Source of the DNA: Chondrilla cf. caribensis
Taxonomy: Eukaryota > Porifera > Demospongiae > Chondrillida > Chondrillidae
NCBI GenBank assembly: GCA_964020155.1
Contig: OZ026564.1
Span: 3,142,223 to 3,206,222, forward strand
Reading direction: 5' to 3'
DNA: 64,000 nt
The translations under genes and the position numbers were made by a program. Each line of letters opens with the position of its first letter. The stretch's first letter is position 1. Below, piece after piece: positions 61,676 through 64,000 of the stretch. The notes under the pieces are model-generated. The model had not been told where the DNA came from. It searched no databases and saw only the letters and a program-made list of their open reading frames with translations.

Positions 61676-62302
61676 TGTCCCTTCACAACGTGGAATTCGT
61701 CAATATGTCTTGCATTTAAAACTGCTCCTTGCGACCCTGAGGAGTTATTCTCATTCTTTAGCCTCCTCGTGTCCTTGTTCCTTCGAGACGACCAGTTCAC
61801 AAGCGGTGGTTGGCGGCATTTGAGCGCGGGACAAATCCCGCTATGTGTTACATAAATTATACGCATTTTATATTGTTCATACGATTATCTTAACCCATAA
61901 TGTTTGAATGGATAATATATTCAAATACCCTTGTGTTTGTATATTAATTTCTGCAATATAAATTTGAATTGGAACTCAGAATCGGAACTCAAGCCCTTTG
62001 GATTGAGGCATAGATTGAGCAGCAAAAGGTTCGTTTCCACGGTTAATATCCCGTTCAACAGTTGTGTAAAGACTGAAATGAGATTAAAGGTGTTCTTCAT
62101 CTTATATAAGTCCAGTTGATAAGTCTTGAAGAGATTATCGAATGATAAAATGTGTACTAATAATCAAATGCTTAGAATATTGGAGAAGGGGTAATATTCT
62201 ACGCAAACATAATATCCGTATTTAGACTATTTAATCTTCTCAGTATCCAAACCTCCCAGTACTTCCAGGCTTGTCCCTCCTTTTATCAAAAAAATATGAG
62301 TA

Positions 62303-62491
62303 CAGTGGGACCTCTCTATTACAAACCTCTGAAATGTGGAAACCTCTGTAATAAGGACACCATTCTGTGTCCCAGTGTAGTACTGTAGTGTATTACATGA
62401 CCTCTGAATTGTGGAAACCTCTGTAATAAGGACTAAAATTAAGGTCCCAAAGCGTCCTTAATAGAGAGGTTCCTTATCCATGGTTCCACTG
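62303..62491. mobile_element. Tigger-like MITE upstream of UQCRQ
   Basis: TA-flanked; starts CAGTGGGACCTCTCTATTAC and ends with the complement of CAGTGGAACCATGG, preceded by TAATAGAGAGG. Internal direct copies of GTGGAAACCTCTGTAATAAG. Confidence 0.7.
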
Positions 62492-62670
62492 TATTAATAT
62501 CAAGGGAGGGTCGAAATTGTTGTCCTAGTGATTAGGATGCCCCTCTTTTCTCTGCAGAATCCTCTGTTTACAGCATACACTGCCCATCTGTGTAGACATG
62601 GCTAGTTGGCACCATTAAATCATGTCACCGTTTGTGTATAATCTTGTCTGTCTTTCCACAGCTGTGCAGA

Positions 62671-62922
62671 ATGGGTAAGGTATTTGGAAACCTCGGTGTT
62701 CGTGCCAGAAACATCATTCAGTACAGCCTGTCGCCTTTTGAGCAAAGAGCATTTGCAGGGTTCATAACGCACAGCCCTGGTAACCTCGTTAGGAGATTCT
62801 TCGATCAGGTATTCTATGTAGCTCCGGGGTTCGTAACAGGCTTCCTGGTGTACTACTATGCAAAGAAGGACTTTGAACGCAGAATGAGAAAGAACCCTGC
62901 AGATTACGAGAACGAGGAGTAA
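62671..62922 (+). CDS. UQCRQ: Cytochrome b-c1 complex subunit 8 (ubiquinol-cytochrome c reductase subunit VIII)
   Basis: 83 codons, single coding exon. It starts MGKVFGNLGVR, has the family hallmark IIQYSLSPFEQRAF, one membrane helix (FVTGFLVYYYA), and ends KNPADYENEE, like animal UQCRQ (82 aa in human). It is a small subunit of complex III in the inner mitochondrial membrane, contacting cytochrome b, and needs no cleaved presequence. The Met at 62671 is chosen because it matches family N-termini. A TTCCACAG acceptor 10 bases upstream suggests a non-coding first exon. Confidence 0.92.
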   Translation: MGKVFGNLGVRARNIIQYSLSPFEQRAFAGFITHSPGNLVRRFFDQVFYVAPGFVTGFLVYYYAKKDFERRMRKNPADYENEE

Positions 62923-63536
62923 CTCGCTTTATTGTTGTCTTAGTGTTCGTAGACGTCACCCACTGTTAAATCTTATGTAAAACATCATTCAAGTTTGTGC
63001 TTATCAAGTTATCACGTGCACAGCTAAAGTTATTGTTCTGGCTATGTAATTGTTGTTTATATATGTATATGTTATACACCGCATTTAATTATTACTCTAT
63101 TTATTATGTCTACCGTAAAATTTACAAATTCGTGACGTGTGTTGAAGCGATGACGTACTAGTTACGTACGTTACTACCACAGAATGATGACGTATTTCTA
63201 AATATAGGCAAAAGGGGAACTTCAATCAGCTCATTGTTTCTGGAAAGATCGCTACGTTCAAGAATTATCTATTTGCTTCTAATGTTCGATCAAGTGGACT
63301 TTGATGAAGGGAAAGGTCCTGCCCTTTTTAGTTCACTTTCTCTCTACTCTATCTTCATGTAATCACTCAGAAGAACACCCTACATCGGCGTTGATTTGTA
63401 GAGAGAATGTTCAAAGGTATTAGAAATCTGATTTCCAGGACGTGATAAAGATGTTGAGTCCACCCCTATTAGGAAAATGTCTTAAACAAGCCGATTGCTT
63501 ATCAGTGGAATGCATTTTTTATGATTTTATAAAGTG
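62923..63536. other. Intergenic spacer, nothing recognised
   Basis: Contains CRE-like TGACGTA/GTGACGT motifs around 63130-63200 but no supported gene. The first exon of the gene starting at the right edge (signal peptide) should be in or near this region but was not identified. Confidence 0.4.
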
Positions 63537-63760
63537 GTTTGACCGTATACTAGTATATGGGAGCACTACCAAGGGTGGTGTTGTAAAGAGGTTTGACTGT
63601 ATACTGGTATATGGGAGCACTACCAAGGGTGGTGTTGTAAAGAGGTTTGACTGTATACTGGTATATGGGAGCACTACCAAGGGTACTGTTGTAGAGAGGT
63701 CTGACTGTATACTTGTGTATGGGAGCACTATCGTTCAAGGGTGATATTTTGAAGAGATCC
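63537..63760. repeat. 54-bp tandem repeat
   Basis: Three full copies plus a fourth, partial and diverged one, of a unit starting GTTTGAC(C/T)GTATACT and containing GGGAGCACTACCAAGGGT. As 54 is divisible by three, open frames run through it on both strands, but they are probably not coding. Confidence 0.9.
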
Positions 63761-63804
63761 TACTACATATGTGTTGAGTGTCTGCTATCAACCCTTAATC
63801 CCAG

Positions 63805-63928
63805 GAGTGTTTTGGTCAGCACTGTGGATGGATCACTGACGGCATTGGATGCCGGTGGAGGGCACACTCTCTGGTCCTTTTCCTCCCTAAAGGGACCTTT
63901 GTTCTCATCTTCCCTTGTCCACAAAAAG
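63805..63928 (+). CDS. EIF2AK3: PERK-like ER luminal domain exon (partial gene at edge)
   Basis: Between a CCCAG acceptor and an AAAG|GTGAAA donor. The exon encodes a PQQ/beta-propeller strand pattern (VLVSTVDGSLTALD, then LWSF and GPLFSSSL). This resembles the start of the PERK luminal domain (STLDGRIAALD, then SGSLVSSSL) more than IRE1 (STLDGSLHAV). PERK is an ER membrane kinase that senses unfolded proteins and phosphorylates eIF2alpha. Only one internal exon is visible; the kinase would lie right of the window. IRE1 (ERN1) or another PQQ protein remains possible. Confidence 0.5.
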
Positions 63929-64000
63929 GTGAAAAACTGTCAGCTATGTATGCATGTATGATTGATGTTGTTGAGCTTCAGTCTGTATTGAATCCATGCT

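Noticed and set aside
63713..63961. Whole 82-codon frame as the PERK-like protein start
   Set aside because: The first part reads through the 54-bp repeat, and the similarity starts just after the CCCAG acceptor; only 63805-63928 is taken as exon.

Overview
The window looks like nuclear DNA from an early-branching metazoan, most likely a demosponge (inference, not proven). It holds short GT-AG introns, phase-1 calcium-binding EGF exons, Ig, Sushi and GCC2/GCC3-type modules, and nuclear genes for mitochondrial subunits (COX7C, UQCRQ). A PERK-like luminal exon sits at the right edge. Introns and spacers are full of (AC/GT)n and pogo/Tigger-type miniature elements.

Layout. (1) 1-26.75 kb is a birth-and-death array, a roughly 12-kb block repeated about two and a half times. 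Each full block carries a divergent pair of single-exon coiled-coil genes: a 313-aa protein on minus (3410-4351, 15701-16642) and a 457/459-aa protein on plus (5704-7077, 18814-20193). It also carries decayed copies of a two-exon gene for a small single-pass membrane protein, plus a truncated sub-copy of the plus-strand coiled-coil gene. Only the last membrane-protein copy (24522-26491) looks intact. (2) 26.8-27.1 kb is a foldback element that closes the array. (3) 27.36-57.97 kb is a large inverted duplication. Two 15-exon genes for giant single-pass receptors (3227 and 3391 aa) are transcribed away from a 195-bp shared promoter at 42.08-42.27 kb. Splicing the exons given here keeps both frames open from signal peptide to stop. 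(4) 58-64 kb is ordinary gene-dense sequence: COX7C, a 690-aa low-complexity probably nuclear protein on minus, UQCRQ, and the start of a PERK-like gene.

Main point. The two receptor genes are almost identical through most of the ectodomain, but differ sharply in the N-terminal modules, in EGF 4, in a 112-residue island of the large exon (about 40% identical, same length), in the cysteine-rich stalk and in the cytoplasmic tail. Homogenised backbones with diversified islands in a head-to-head palindrome are what gene conversion plus diversifying selection would leave, as in invertebrate allorecognition or immune receptor loci. No function has been shown. Next to them is an amplified locus of membrane and coiled-coil proteins, so the whole window may be a fast-evolving recognition or defence-like neighbourhood; this is inference.
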